Numbered from the stretch's first letter, positions 25,291 to 34,218 are shown. The stretch is 38,187 nucleotides of DNA from Candidatus Choladousia intestinavium (GCA_018712785.1 DVGK01000155.1:1-38187); one strand, 5' to 3'. Translations and numbers: made by a program. Notes: generated by a model from the sequence alone, not told the origin.

Positions 25291-25319
25291 ATTTTAACAT
25301 CCTATAGAAAATTTTGCAA
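25291..25319 (-). promoter_or_regulatory. Promoter of the decarboxylase operon
   Basis: Minus strand: TTGCAA (25314-25319), 17 bases, TAAAAT (25291-25296). The start site would be near 25284, giving a leader of about 180 bases that contains the inverted repeat. Confidence 0.65.
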
Positions 25320-25348
25320 CAAGATAAATCCATAAAAATCCGGGTTTC

Positions 25349-25516
25349 TCAATACCGGCGTACAATGGGAAGGTCGTTGTTGATGCCCTTTGTAATCGGA
25401 ATCTGGTGCAGGTCGATAATGCCGTTGTGGAAGGCGGCGGCACGTCTTCTCTGCCGGCAACACCGTCCTTCATAAAATCCACATTATTCTAACACTGCCG
25501 TTTCAGAATTGCATGT
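25349..25516 (-). pseudogene. Probable remnant of a broken gene downstream of copA
   Basis: Right after the copA stop, an AAAGGAG ribosome site and ATG begin a frame that stops after three codons. Protein-like text then appears in two frames: VDFMKDGVAGREDV, then RAAAFHNGIIDLHQIPITKG and so on, ending in a TGA at 25349-25351. The composition is like that of coding sequence. I cannot name the parent protein. It could also be non-coding by chance. Confidence 0.4.
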
Positions 25517-25524
25517 ACTCTCCT

Positions 25525-25734
25525 TTACTGAATCTCCAGCACCTTATAATCCTGATCCTCTACAGCCTTTTTCAATACCTCGTCTGCCGTCTCCGTCTTC
25601 AATGTAACCACAGCCGTTCCGGTCTCATGGCTGACTTCCGCCGTCTCTACCTCGGACAAGGCTTCCAGCGCCTTCTTAACTCTTGCCTCACAGTGTCCGC
25701 ACATCATTCCTTCGATTTTCATGGTTTTCTTCAT
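25525..25734 (-). CDS. copZ: Possible internally started CopZ-like copper chaperone
   Basis: Within the copA frame, Met775 (ATG at 25734) is preceded by a perfect AGGAGGT (25742-25748) at a spacing of seven bases. Starting here would make a free 69-residue protein, MKKTMKIEGMMCGHCEARVK..., the size and motif of a CopZ/HMA copper chaperone. So the same message could yield both the fused pump and the separate chaperone. The site is visible; its use is inferred. Confidence 0.55.
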   Translation of the reverse strand: MKKTMKIEGMMCGHCEARVKKALEALSEVETAEVSHETGTAVVTLKTETADEVLKKAVEDQDYKVLEIQ

Positions 25735-28056
25735 TTTACTTACCTCCTGCATCTTACTTTCATACTTTTTATGTTTTCTTTTTTTATCTTTACCCGCGTC
25801 GTGCATGTTAAACCAGTTCAGCCTGAGGGCATTGGTTACCACGCAGAAGCTGGATAAGCTCATGGCTGCCGCCCCGAACATGGGGTTTAATTTCCATCCG
25901 AAAAGAGGATACCATAATCCTGCCGCCAGGGGAATCCCCACAACATTGTAGAAAAAGGCCCAGAACAGATTTTCGTGGATGTTGCGCAGAGTCGCCCTGC
26001 TCAGCCGGATAGCTGCCGGCACATCGCTTAAACGGCTCTTCATAAGAACCACATCCGCCGCGTCGATGGCAATGTCTGTCCCTGCTCCGATGGCGATGCC
26101 GATATCGGCTCTTGTAAGGGCCGGCGCATCGTTGATGCCGTCTCCCACCATGGCCACCTTCCCTCTCTCTTTCAGAGACCGGATCACGCTCTCCTTTCCA
26201 TCGGGAAGCACCCCGGCGATCACCTGATCCACACCGGCCTGTTTTCCGATGGCCCTGGCAGTCCGCTCATTATCGCCGGTGAGCATTACCACCTGGATCC
26301 CCATATTCTGCAGCTCCCGCACAGCCTGAGGACTGTCCTCTTTTATGATATCTGCCACGGCGATGATACCTGTCATCTCCCCGTCCCGGGCAAAGAACAG
26401 GGGCGTCTTGCCTTCCTCGGCCAGCTTCTCCGCCTTCTGCTTCATCTCCTGGGAAACAGAAGCTCTCTGAGAAATAAAGGAAAGATTTCCTCCTAAGAGG
26501 AGGGCTCCGTTCAGCCTGCCTGAGAGGCCGTTGCCCGGCACTGCCTGAAACTCCTCCGCCTCTGTCTCATCCTCCACTCCATCCTCCTGCCCCCGCAGCA
26601 GAATGGCCCGGGCCAGGGGATGCTCGCTTTTCTTTTCCAGCACATAGGCCATCGTTAAAAGCTCTCTTTCGCTGCAGCCTCCGGCCGGAATCAAATCCGT
26701 TACTCTGGGCTCACCGCTGGTAATGGTCCCGGTCTTATCCAGGGCCACCACATCTGCTTTCCCGGCTTCCTCCAGAGAAACCGCCGTTTTAAACATAATT
26801 CCGTTTTTGGCTCCCATACCGTTTCCCACCATGATGGCCACAGGCGTCGCCAGCCCCAGAGCGCATGGGCAGCTGATCACTAATACAGAGATTCCCCTGG
26901 CCAGAGCGAAACCGATACTCTGACCGGCCAGAAGCCAGATCAGAATCGTCACCGCCGCTATGGATATGACAGCCGGAACGAAGACGCCGGATACCCGGTC
27001 CGCCACCTTTGCTATGGGCGCTTTCGTCGCCGCCGCGTCGCTGACCATCTGAATAATCTGAGAGAGGGTCGTATCCTCCCCTACCCTGGTGGCCTCGCAT
27101 TTCATAAAACCTGAGTGGTTCAGGGTAGCTGCCGAGACCGGATCCCCAGGGTTTTTATCCACAGGAATGCTCTCTCCTGTAAGGGCTGACTCATTCACCG
27201 CGCTGTTCCCCTCCAGGACAATCCCGTCCACAGGAATGTTTTCTCCGGGCCGCACTACGAAAACATCGCCCTTTCTCACCTGGTCAATGGACACCTGGAC
27301 TTCCTTTCCCTCCCGGAGTATCGTAGCGGTCTTAGGCGCCAGCTTCATAAGACTCTTCAGCGCGTCGGTGGTCTTCCCTTTAGAACGCGCTTCCAGCATC
27401 TTTCCTACAGTAATCAGCGTCAGAATCATAGCTGCCGATTCAAAATAGAATTCATGCATATAAGACATAACTGCCTCGGTGTCCATCCGCATCTGAGCGT
27501 CTGTCATGGCAAAAAGAGCGTAAGTGCTGTATCCGTAGGAGGCCGCCGAGCCAAGGGCTACCAGGGTATCCATGTTCGGCGCCCCATGCCAGAGACTCTT
27601 AAAGCCGCTGATGAAGAACTTCTGGTTCACGATCATAACGATTCCGGACAAAAGAAGCTGAATCACTCCCATAGCCACATGATTTCCCTCCAGAACGGCC
27701 GGAACCGGCCAGTTCCACATCATATGCCCCATGGAAAAATACATCAGAGGCAGTAAAAAACAAAGAGAGACAATCAGCCGGCGCTTCAGAACCGGCGTCT
27801 CCTTATCCTTCAGGAAATCCTCCTCCGGACCTGCTAAAGCCTGTGCCTTTTCTCCCGCCTTTTTCAGAGCCGCTCCATAACCTGCTTCTTCCACCGCGGC
27901 GATCACCGCCGAAGCCTCCGCGCTTCCCTCCACTCCCATGGAATTTGTCAAAAGGCTGACTGAGCAGGCCGTTACCCCCGGCACCTTGGAGACAGCCTTC
28001 TCCACCCTGGCGCTGCAGGCAGCGCAGCTCATGCCTGTAACCGAATATTGTTCCAT
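25525..28056 (-). CDS. copA: Cu+-exporting P1B-type ATPase CopA with fused C-terminal CopZ-like domain
   Basis: An 843-residue copper pump. An N-terminal heavy-metal domain has GMSCAAC (Cys11, Cys14). Eight helices are expected. The motifs are TGES (293-296), membrane metal site CPC (396-398), phosphorylation motif DKTGT at Asp440, SEHP (477-480) and GDGIND (638-643). After the last helix a Lys-rich linker (about 753-774) leads to a second heavy-metal domain (775-843) with GMMCGHC (Cys785... 789). A C-terminal domain is not the standard build. It follows csoR by 48 bases and should be derepressed by copper. GGAGGGAAAG precedes the ATG. Confidence 0.96.
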   Translation of the reverse strand: MEQYSVTGMSCAACSARVEKAVSKVPGVTACSVSLLTNSMGVEGSAEASAVIAAVEEAGYGAALKKAGEKAQALAGPEEDFLKDKETPVLKRRLIVSLCFLLPLMYFSMGHMMWNWPVPAVLEGNHVAMGVIQLLLSGIVMIVNQKFFISGFKSLWHGAPNMDTLVALGSAASYGYSTYALFAMTDAQMRMDTEAVMSYMHEFYFESAAMILTLITVGKMLEARSKGKTTDALKSLMKLAPKTATILREGKEVQVSIDQVRKGDVFVVRPGENIPVDGIVLEGNSAVNESALTGESIPVDKNPGDPVSAATLNHSGFMKCEATRVGEDTTLSQIIQMVSDAAATKAPIAKVADRVSGVFVPAVISIAAVTILIWLLAGQSIGFALARGISVLVISCPCALGLATPVAIMVGNGMGAKNGIMFKTAVSLEEAGKADVVALDKTGTITSGEPRVTDLIPAGGCSERELLTMAYVLEKKSEHPLARAILLRGQEDGVEDETEAEEFQAVPGNGLSGRLNGALLLGGNLSFISQRASVSQEMKQKAEKLAEEGKTPLFFARDGEMTGIIAVADIIKEDSPQAVRELQNMGIQVVMLTGDNERTARAIGKQAGVDQVIAGVLPDGKESVIRSLKERGKVAMVGDGINDAPALTRADIGIAIGAGTDIAIDAADVVLMKSRLSDVPAAIRLSRATLRNIHENLFWAFFYNVVGIPLAAGLWYPLFGWKLNPMFGAAAMSLSSFCVVTNALRLNWFNMHDAGKDKKRKHKKYESKMQEVSKMKKTMKIEGMMCGHCEARVKKALEALSEVETAEVSHETGTAVVTLKTETADEVLKKAVEDQDYKVLEIQ

Positions 28057-28104
28057 CTTTCCCTCCTGTTCTCCTCCGGCAAAACAGCCTGACCACGGCA
28101 GTCA

Positions 28105-28413
28105 CTACTTCATCAGCTTCTGAAGCGTGGCCACCAGCTCGTCAATGGTCTCTTCCTTTCCTTCCCGGATATCCTCCGCCACACAGGTTCGGATGTGATT
28201 TGCCAGGAGTACCTTATTAAAACTGTTTAAAGCGGCGTTAGCCGCAGATACCTGCACCAGAATCTCCGGGCAGTACGCATCATTCTCCACCATCCTGCGG
28301 ATCCCCCGGATCTGCCCTTCGATGCGGCTGAGACGGTTCAAAAGATCCTTATACTCTTTTTCAGAGCGTTCCTTTGTTTTATGGTGGCTGCAACAGACTT
28401 GCTTCTCTTCCAT
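28105..28413 (-). CDS. csoR: Copper-sensing repressor CsoR
   Basis: A 102-residue helical repressor of the CsoR/RcnR family. The metal ligands of the Cys-His-Cys set are visible: AYCPEIL, then NHIRTC. LNRLSRIEGQIRGI is the DNA-binding helix signature. It represses its own promoter and copA until Cu(I) binds. I prefer the ATG at 28413 (AGGA six bases upstream). A start at 28437 would add eight residues and has a ribosome site jammed against the ATG. The N-terminal CCSHH is an extra Cys/His cluster. Confidence 0.95.
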   Translation of the reverse strand: MEEKQVCCSHHKTKERSEKEYKDLLNRLSRIEGQIRGIRRMVENDAYCPEILVQVSAANAALNSFNKVLLANHIRTCVAEDIREGKEETIDELVATLQKLMK

Positions 28414-28449
28414 ACTAAATCCTGCACTCCCTTTCATCTCCTGTCCTTC

Positions 28450-28493
28450 ATACCCTATGGGGGTATTATATACCCCTTATGGGTATATTGCAA
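28450..28493 (-). promoter_or_regulatory. csoR-copA promoter with two CsoR operators
   Basis: Minus strand: TTGCAA (28488-28493), 17 bases, TATAAT (28465-28470). Two GC-tract palindromes of the CsoR type, TACCCCTTATGGGTA (28471-28485) and ATACCCTATGGGGGTAT (28450-28466), lie in the spacer and just past the -10. This placement would block RNA polymerase. Confidence 0.85.
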
Positions 28494-28509
28494 GAAGAAA
28501 TTTCTGTAC

Positions 28510-29391
28510 TTATATCTTTTTTTCTGGATTCTTTTCCTGTTCTGTCTTCTCTTTATCCCCATACTTCAGATAATCCTGTTCTTTTCTCTTTTTTCTGGGA
28601 ATGAGACGCCAGACCAGATTCCCTTTTCCCCTGTTTTTTACATAAAAATAACCAAAGATAGAAAATACGACAGCTCCTATAAAGTTTACAATCAGATCCT
28701 CCATGGTATCCAAAAGCCCGATATCAAGATACCCTCCCACACCCAGCTCCTCTCCGTTTACCAGCACCTGACGGATCTCACGGATGGCAACCGCTGTATT
28801 TTTTCCCTCCGGATTCAGCATGACGGAAGAAATCGTGTGGATCACTGTATCCTTCTGCATATCAAGCCCGCACAACTGATCCATGGCGAACTCAAAAAAC
28901 TCCCATACAACACCGATGGTCATAGAAAAGCACAGAGCCACAATGGCAGTGAATAAAGGCGAAAGCTGAAACAGCACCTTATCGCTCCGGTTCAGCAGAT
29001 CTACCAAAGAAAAGCCGATCGCAGCCGCAAGGAACCCGTTCATAGTGTGAAGTAGCGTATCCCAAAATGGAAAAATCAGATAAAATTCGGAAATCTCTCC
29101 CAGAATCTCCGCCGCGAAAATAAACACCAGTATAATAATCTCCAGTACTGTAGGCAGTTCGATTCTCATGGTTACCTGGGCCGCGCTGGGCAGTATCAGT
29201 AGAAACAGCGTGAGAATACATAAAAATACATTTTCATAATTCTGATTCAGAATCTGGAGCACAGCCATGAGAATCACCAATACGCGCAGGCAGGTGTATA
29301 CAAGGAATGAACTTCTGTGCTCCCGCAGTTCCAGCCACAGAGCTTTTCCAAACTTCGACTTCCAGCGTCGGGGATTTTTGTTCTTTTTCAT
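28510..29391 (-). CDS. Multi-pass membrane protein of unknown function
   Basis: A 293-residue protein with a basic N-terminus and about seven hydrophobic segments between residues 28 and 245, and a highly charged C-terminal tail rich in Lys and Glu. FPFWDTLLHTMNGFLAAAIG and VVWEFFEFAMD are notable; together they recall the YjdF/DUF2238 type, but I am not certain. GGAAAAG lies before the ATG. No terminator separates it from csoR downstream. It diverges from the chloride channel gene. Confidence 0.8.
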   Translation of the reverse strand: MKKNKNPRRWKSKFGKALWLELREHRSSFLVYTCLRVLVILMAVLQILNQNYENVFLCILTLFLLILPSAAQVTMRIELPTVLEIIILVFIFAAEILGEISEFYLIFPFWDTLLHTMNGFLAAAIGFSLVDLLNRSDKVLFQLSPLFTAIVALCFSMTIGVVWEFFEFAMDQLCGLDMQKDTVIHTISSVMLNPEGKNTAVAIREIRQVLVNGEELGVGGYLDIGLLDTMEDLIVNFIGAVVFSIFGYFYVKNRGKGNLVWRLIPRKKRKEQDYLKYGDKEKTEQEKNPEKKI

Positions 29392-29412
29392 ATACTTTTC
29401 CTTTCTTTGATT

Positions 29413-29438
29413 GTATCTTTAAAAAGCAGGTGTATAAT
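29413..29438 (+). promoter_or_regulatory. Promoter of the ClC channel gene
   Basis: A perfect TATAAT lies at 29433-29438 with weak -35 candidates upstream (TTGTAT at 16 bases spacing). The leader is about 22 bases, with GAGGTG seven bases before the ATG. Confidence 0.5.
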
Positions 29439-29465
29439 AAAAGAAAAAATCTGAGGTGTATAAAA

Positions 29466-30743
29466 ATGGAATCGAATTCCACTCTTCATCCGTCTTCAAA
29501 TTTTTTCCTGCGTCAAAACGCAGAGAGACTTTTTACCGTTTTCAAATGGATCCTGTTTTCTCTGCTTTCCGGTCTATTCATCGGCCTTGTCGGAACTGCC
29601 TTTTATCATTGCCTGAACCTGGTAACGGACGCCAGAAATCACTTTCCATGGCTGATTTTTCTTCTCCCGGCAGGTGGTGTGCTGATCGTATTTCTGTACC
29701 ATATTTTCAGGGACGAAAACGATAAGGGCACCAATCTGGTACTGACCGCCATTTCCTCCGGCGAAAGAATTCCCTTCCGGATGGCGCCTCTGATTTTCCT
29801 GTCAACACTGATCACTCACTTATTCGGAGGATCCGCTGGCCGCGAAGGAGCCGCCCTCCAGCTTGGCGGAAGCATTGGAAACTTTCTGGGAAAGCTCTTC
29901 CGGATGGATGAAAAAGATCAGCATATTATGATTATGTGCGGCATGAGCGCTGCTTTTTCCGCGGTTTTCGGGACTCCCATGGCTGCCGCCGTTTTTTCCA
30001 TGGAGGTAGTTACGGTGGGCATTATGCATTACTCCGCCCTGGTTCCCTGCGTTCTGGCTTCCCTGACTGCCAGGGAGCTGGCCGCCTTTCTGGGTGCGGC
30101 CCCGGAAGTCTTCACCGTCCCGGCAGTTCCCTCCCTCACCCTTTCTACGGCAGCCCTGGCTGCTCTTCTGGCCGCTCTGTGCGCCGTAGTCAGCGTTCTT
30201 TTCTGTACGCTGCTCCATCAGACAGAGCACGCTTACCGGCATTTTATAAAAAATCCTTATCTGAGGGCTTTTATAGGCGGCTGCCTGGTTCTGCTCCTGA
30301 CGCTGCTGACGGGAAGCCGGCTTTACAACGGAAGCGGCACCAGCGCCATTCCGGACTTTTTCGCCGGCAGCGGCCGTCCGGAAGCTTTCATCCTTAAAAT
30401 GTTCTTTACGGCCCTTACCATCGGCGCCGGATTCAAGGGCGGTGAGATTGTCCCTTCCTTTTTTGTAGGCGCTTCCTTTGGCTGCCTCTTCGCAAATCTT
30501 GCTGACTGTCCGCCCGGCATCTGCGCGGCCGTTGGCATGACCTCTGTTTTCTGCGGCGTTACCAACTGTCCCATTACCTCCCTTCTCATCAGCTTTGAGC
30601 TTTTCGGATATGAGGGAATGCCGTATTATCTCATCGCGGTGGCCTTCAGCTATATGCTCTCCGGGTACGCCGGACTCTACCGGGGACAGAAGATCGCTTA
30701 TTCAAAATTTAAGACCAACTACATAAACCGGCAGACCAAATAA
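29466..30743 (+). CDS. ClC family chloride channel/transporter
   Basis: A 425-residue ClC protein with about ten helices. GSAGREGAALQ (about 122-132) holds the gating glutamate Glu127. GTPMAAAVFSMEV and KGGEIVPSFFVGASFG are the other pore motifs. The usual GSGIP serine motif near the N-terminus is replaced by DKGTNL, so anion selectivity may differ from that of E. coli ClcA. I chose the ATG at 29466 because GAGGTG precedes it; upstream codons are antisense to the neighbouring gene. It is monocistronic, ending at a bidirectional terminator. Confidence 0.93.
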   Translation: MESNSTLHPSSNFFLRQNAERLFTVFKWILFSLLSGLFIGLVGTAFYHCLNLVTDARNHFPWLIFLLPAGGVLIVFLYHIFRDENDKGTNLVLTAISSGERIPFRMAPLIFLSTLITHLFGGSAGREGAALQLGGSIGNFLGKLFRMDEKDQHIMIMCGMSAAFSAVFGTPMAAAVFSMEVVTVGIMHYSALVPCVLASLTARELAAFLGAAPEVFTVPAVPSLTLSTAALAALLAALCAVVSVLFCTLLHQTEHAYRHFIKNPYLRAFIGGCLVLLLTLLTGSRLYNGSGTSAIPDFFAGSGRPEAFILKMFFTALTIGAGFKGGEIVPSFFVGASFGCLFANLADCPPGICAAVGMTSVFCGVTNCPITSLLISFELFGYEGMPYYLIAVAFSYMLSGYAGLYRGQKIAYSKFKTNYINRQTK

Positions 30744-30773
30744 AACAATTCGGAAGTATTATCATGAATGACC

Positions 30774-30811
30774 AAAAGCGTACAGTGTTCTCTGATACCT
30801 GTACGCTTTTT
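30774..30811. terminator. Bidirectional terminator between the ClC and nucleoside hydrolase genes
   Basis: AAAAGCGTACAG (30774-30785) pairs with CTGTACGCTTTT (30799-30810). T-runs on both strands make it work in both directions. It begins 30 bases after the ClC stop and three bases after the nucleoside hydrolase stop. Confidence 0.85.
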
Positions 30812-30814
30812 CTG

Positions 30815-31774
30815 TCACAATTCCTTTTTTTCATCCAGAGAAAAAATCCCCTCCAGCAGATACTCCCTGAATTTCTCTGTATCAGCATCCAGAAGGACCA
30901 GTACCGGAAGCTCCTGCCCCGGCGCGCCGCTTCTCCTGTCGCATACAGTGGCTCCCCGGCTGATTCCCCGGCTGCAGTCCACCTGCACGTACATTTTCTC
31001 ACCCTGGAAAATTTCCGGATGAAGCAGGTACATAAAAGTCACCGCGTCATGGATGCTGGCCGCCTTTTTGCTTCTGTATCCGGGGCTGTCCAGATAGAAC
31101 TGCAGCATCTTTCCGATTTTCTCTGAGACCCTGCCTCCCCTCTGCAGCAGAAGCTCCATGTCTTCCCGATCCAGGCCGCATTTTTCCGTTACATCCAGAC
31201 CGCACATAACAAGGGGCAGACCGGACAGGAAAACCATAGCCGCTCCTTCCGGATCCTCATAAATATTAAATTCCGCATTGGAAGTCACATTGCCTCCTGT
31301 GGAGGCGCCTCCCATAACCACAATTTCCAAAATCCGCTCCCGTACCTCCGGGCAGGCCTTCAGCAAAAGCCCCACATTTGTCAGCGGGCCGATGGCAACC
31401 AGCGTCACCTTCTCCTTTGGCGGCAGCTCCATGATTCTATTTCTCATAAAAAGAACCGCGCTCTCTTTCACAGGCTCTGCTGTTGTTCTAGGAAAAAGCA
31501 CATCTCCCAGTCCGTTTTTTCCATGAATTCCCGAAGCCGTCAGAGGCTCCCGGATCACCGGCGTCCTGGCTCCCCGGGCCACCGGAGCATGCAGGCCCAA
31601 AAACTCGGAAAGCCGCAGGGCGTTTTCCGTCACTTTCTCAATGGTCTGGTTGCCCGCCACGGTGGTGATTCCAAGAAGCCGGAAAGCCTCCGGATGGGCC
31701 GCCGCCAGGCATAAGGCGATCGCGTCGTCAATCCCCGGATCACAGTCCAGAAGTATGTTTCTTCTCGTACCCAT
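30815..31774 (-). CDS. Nucleoside hydrolase (IunH/Rih family)
   Basis: A 319-residue enzyme that splits nucleosides into base and ribose. DCDPGIDDAIAL near the N-terminus gives the Ca2+-binding Asp cluster. MGGASTGGN, NAEFNIYEDPEGA and the His of SIHDAVTFMYL are the other active-site motifs. No signal peptide, so it is cytoplasmic. GGAGG lies about nine bases before the ATG. It is the last gene of the LacI-regulated transporter operon, 84 bases after the phosphoesterase. Confidence 0.95.
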   Translation of the reverse strand: MGTRRNILLDCDPGIDDAIALCLAAAHPEAFRLLGITTVAGNQTIEKVTENALRLSEFLGLHAPVARGARTPVIREPLTASGIHGKNGLGDVLFPRTTAEPVKESAVLFMRNRIMELPPKEKVTLVAIGPLTNVGLLLKACPEVRERILEIVVMGGASTGGNVTSNAEFNIYEDPEGAAMVFLSGLPLVMCGLDVTEKCGLDREDMELLLQRGGRVSEKIGKMLQFYLDSPGYRSKKAASIHDAVTFMYLLHPEIFQGEKMYVQVDCSRGISRGATVCDRRSGAPGQELPVLVLLDADTEKFREYLLEGIFSLDEKKEL

Positions 31775-31858
31775 ATTCCATTTCCTCCTGATTCTAAAGC
31801 TGTGGTTCTCCGGGAAAAGTACCCTGAATTTCTCCCCGCAGCTTCCCTGTTGGACTGT

Positions 31859-33382
31859 TCAGTATTTTACCATAAAATACCCGGTTTGCCCAGCCTTAAG
31901 AGGACTTCTTTTCTTTATGTACTCCGCGATCAGTTCCTGCATTTCTACAGAATCCTTCCACAGTACAGGACATTCCGCCAGAATCTCATATCCCCCCGTA
32001 CCTGTGGCTCTGTAATTGCTGGTTACAAGACTGTATTTCCTGTTTCCAAGAGATGTTCCATCCTTCCTCCTAAGACGGGTCACCCGCTGTCCCACCGGTT
32101 TCGTCAGGTCGAAAGCATAATCCAGACCGCTGTAAAAATCATAATTATAATGTTCTATTTTAGGCCTCAAAAAATCCTGTGATATCCGGGGCTGCCCGTT
32201 TCTGATTTCAAAATACGCGGCGCAGCGTTCCAGAGCCGTCTTCAGAACTGCCTCGTCCACTTCCAGGACAACCAGAGTGTTGGCAAACAGATACGCGCTG
32301 CTGATCCCCCTCATGGTAACCGCGCTGTCTAATCCGGCCGGCTCGTTCCCCAAACTTGTACATGAGAAATCCGCCTGAGTCCTGGCAAGCTGCACCTGAT
32401 TAAACAGCTCTGCCAGAGGACTTCCAAAAAGCGCCGCCTGCAGTTTTTCCTGCGGCATAATTGTCTCCTGCAAAAATCCGACCGGCTCGTCCAGCCACTT
32501 CTGTACCTTTTTTTCTAAAGGCAGAAGCCTCTCATAAACCTCTTTTACAGGTTTGCTTCCCACCTTTTCAATTTCAGAAAAAAAATCTGTCCTCTTTTCT
32601 CTCTCCAGATACCGCCCGGAGATTCGGAAAAACTGCTGCGCATTCGCAGGACACTGCACCGTATACGTTCCGCAAAGACTTCTTCCCTCCACCGTCATGT
32701 GCTGATGGCCTGTAAGCAAAAGGTCATATCCCACTTCTCTGGCAATTCTGCACCCCACATTCTCTCCGCTCCTTGAAAGAAGCCTGCCGGTGTCTAAATC
32801 TTCCTCAAATCCCCCGTGATAAATGCAGATGGTTAAATCACACTGCGGCTTTAAAATCTGAAACTGTTCTTCTGCCGTCTCAAAAGCGTCCAGAATACGA
32901 ATCTTCTCCAAATGCTCCGGCCGCTCCCAGATCTTTACAAAATCTGTCACGATCCCGGTAATCCCTACACGAAGGCCATTCTCCAGAACATGGATCTTAT
33001 AGGCGAAGAGCTTTAATTCTCCGGACAGGTCCTTTACATTGGCGCACAGGCATGTTCCTTTCATATTATCCAGATAATTTTTTACTGCTTCGAAGCCAAA
33101 GTTAAAATCGTGATTCCCCAGAGTAAAATAATCGCATTCCAGAGCATTGAACCCTTCCGCCATTGGATGAAAAGAAAATTCCTTCTGATGTCTCAGATAA
33201 TACTGAGAAAGAGGAGTCCCCTGCAGGGTATCTCCTCCGTCTAAAATCAGTGTGTTTCCATCTTTTTTCACCTGGGCCGCCAGGTTCAGAAGTCCTGAAT
33301 TTTCCGGTTTTCCGGCTGAATAATTCACAGGGAAAATGTGCCCGTGAACATCTGAAGTATAAATGATCTTAAATTCTTTCAT
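31859..33382 (-). CDS. 5'-nucleotidase/metallophosphoesterase (UshA-like), cytoplasmic
   Basis: A 507-residue two-domain enzyme. The N-terminal metallophosphoesterase motifs are DVHGH, GGDTLQG, LGNHDFN, YHGG and TGHQH. The C-terminal 5'-nucleotidase domain (about 320-507) has NTLVVLEVDEAVL and SNYRATGTGGYE. Relatives hydrolyse nucleotides, 2',3'-cyclic nucleotides or UDP-sugars and are usually exported. This one starts MKEFKIIYTSDVHGH with no signal peptide or anchor, so it should act on imported substrates. It is 13 bases downstream of the second permease gene. Confidence 0.9.
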   Translation of the reverse strand: MKEFKIIYTSDVHGHIFPVNYSAGKPENSGLLNLAAQVKKDGNTLILDGGDTLQGTPLSQYYLRHQKEFSFHPMAEGFNALECDYFTLGNHDFNFGFEAVKNYLDNMKGTCLCANVKDLSGELKLFAYKIHVLENGLRVGITGIVTDFVKIWERPEHLEKIRILDAFETAEEQFQILKPQCDLTICIYHGGFEEDLDTGRLLSRSGENVGCRIAREVGYDLLLTGHQHMTVEGRSLCGTYTVQCPANAQQFFRISGRYLEREKRTDFFSEIEKVGSKPVKEVYERLLPLEKKVQKWLDEPVGFLQETIMPQEKLQAALFGSPLAELFNQVQLARTQADFSCTSLGNEPAGLDSAVTMRGISSAYLFANTLVVLEVDEAVLKTALERCAAYFEIRNGQPRISQDFLRPKIEHYNYDFYSGLDYAFDLTKPVGQRVTRLRRKDGTSLGNRKYSLVTSNYRATGTGGYEILAECPVLWKDSVEMQELIAEYIKKRSPLKAGQTGYFMVKY

Positions 33383-33395
33383 TCCTTCTTCTCCT

Positions 33396-34205
33396 TTATC
33401 CCCGCGCCAGTTTTACCCGGATTTTCGTGGAGATCCATTCTACCAGCAGAACCAGCACAATTAACCCGGCGAGGATGGCTCCCGCCTCGTTCCACCGGTA
33501 ACTGTTCATAGCAAAAATCAAAGGCGCTCCGATGCCTCCGGCCCCTACCAGTCCCAGTACCGTAGCGTCCCTGAGATTAATGTCAAACCGGTAAATGGCC
33601 GTGGACGCAAAATTCGGCATCAGCTGAGGCAGTATTCCGTATCGTATTTTCTGCCAGGCCGAGCAGCCTGCGGCATCCAGAGATTCCAGCACCTTGGTAT
33701 CCAGATCTTCAATGGCCTCAATATACATCTTGCTGACCATGCCTACAGAACACAGGGACATGGTAAGGAGTCCCGCGAAAGCGCCGGGGCCTGTCACACG
33801 GATAAACATAAGCCCGTAAACAAAAGCCGGCACTGTCCGAACCGCCATAATGAGAATTCTCCCTAAAAAAGCCACAGGTTTTGGCGTAAGATTGGAGGCC
33901 GACAGAAATGCCAGGGGAACAGAAATAACAGCGCCTACTATGGTTCCCAGAAACGCGATGCATACCGTCTCCAGCAGAAGATACGGCACTCCCTCTGTGG
34001 TCAGGTTAAAAAGCAGATCCGTATCCGGATGAAAAATACCCGACAGGATATTCAACGCGATCCTGCCGCCGTTTTGCGTCGTCCCGCTTGTCTCCACTCC
34101 GGCGCCGCTCCATATAAGAAGCAAAAGGACGACCGCCGCGATGGCTGCCTCAAAAATCCACCTTCTGGGTCTGCTCTCGTAAGCTTTCTCGATTCGTTCC
34201 TTCAT
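33396..34205 (-). CDS. phnE: PhnE-type ABC permease (second copy)
   Basis: A 269-residue permease with about six helices after a charged N-terminus. The coupling loop reads DTKVLESLDAAGCSAWQKIR, typical of PhnE. It is the partner of the other PhnE and PhnC. Two different permease genes form a heterodimer in many phosphonate-type importers. The last residues VKLARG end 13 bases before the nucleotidase gene. Confidence 0.9.
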   Translation of the reverse strand: MKERIEKAYESRPRRWIFEAAIAAVVLLLLIWSGAGVETSGTTQNGGRIALNILSGIFHPDTDLLFNLTTEGVPYLLLETVCIAFLGTIVGAVISVPLAFLSASNLTPKPVAFLGRILIMAVRTVPAFVYGLMFIRVTGPGAFAGLLTMSLCSVGMVSKMYIEAIEDLDTKVLESLDAAGCSAWQKIRYGILPQLMPNFASTAIYRFDINLRDATVLGLVGAGGIGAPLIFAMNSYRWNEAGAILAGLIVLVLLVEWISTKIRVKLARG

Positions 34206-34218
34206 TCTTCATTTCCTC

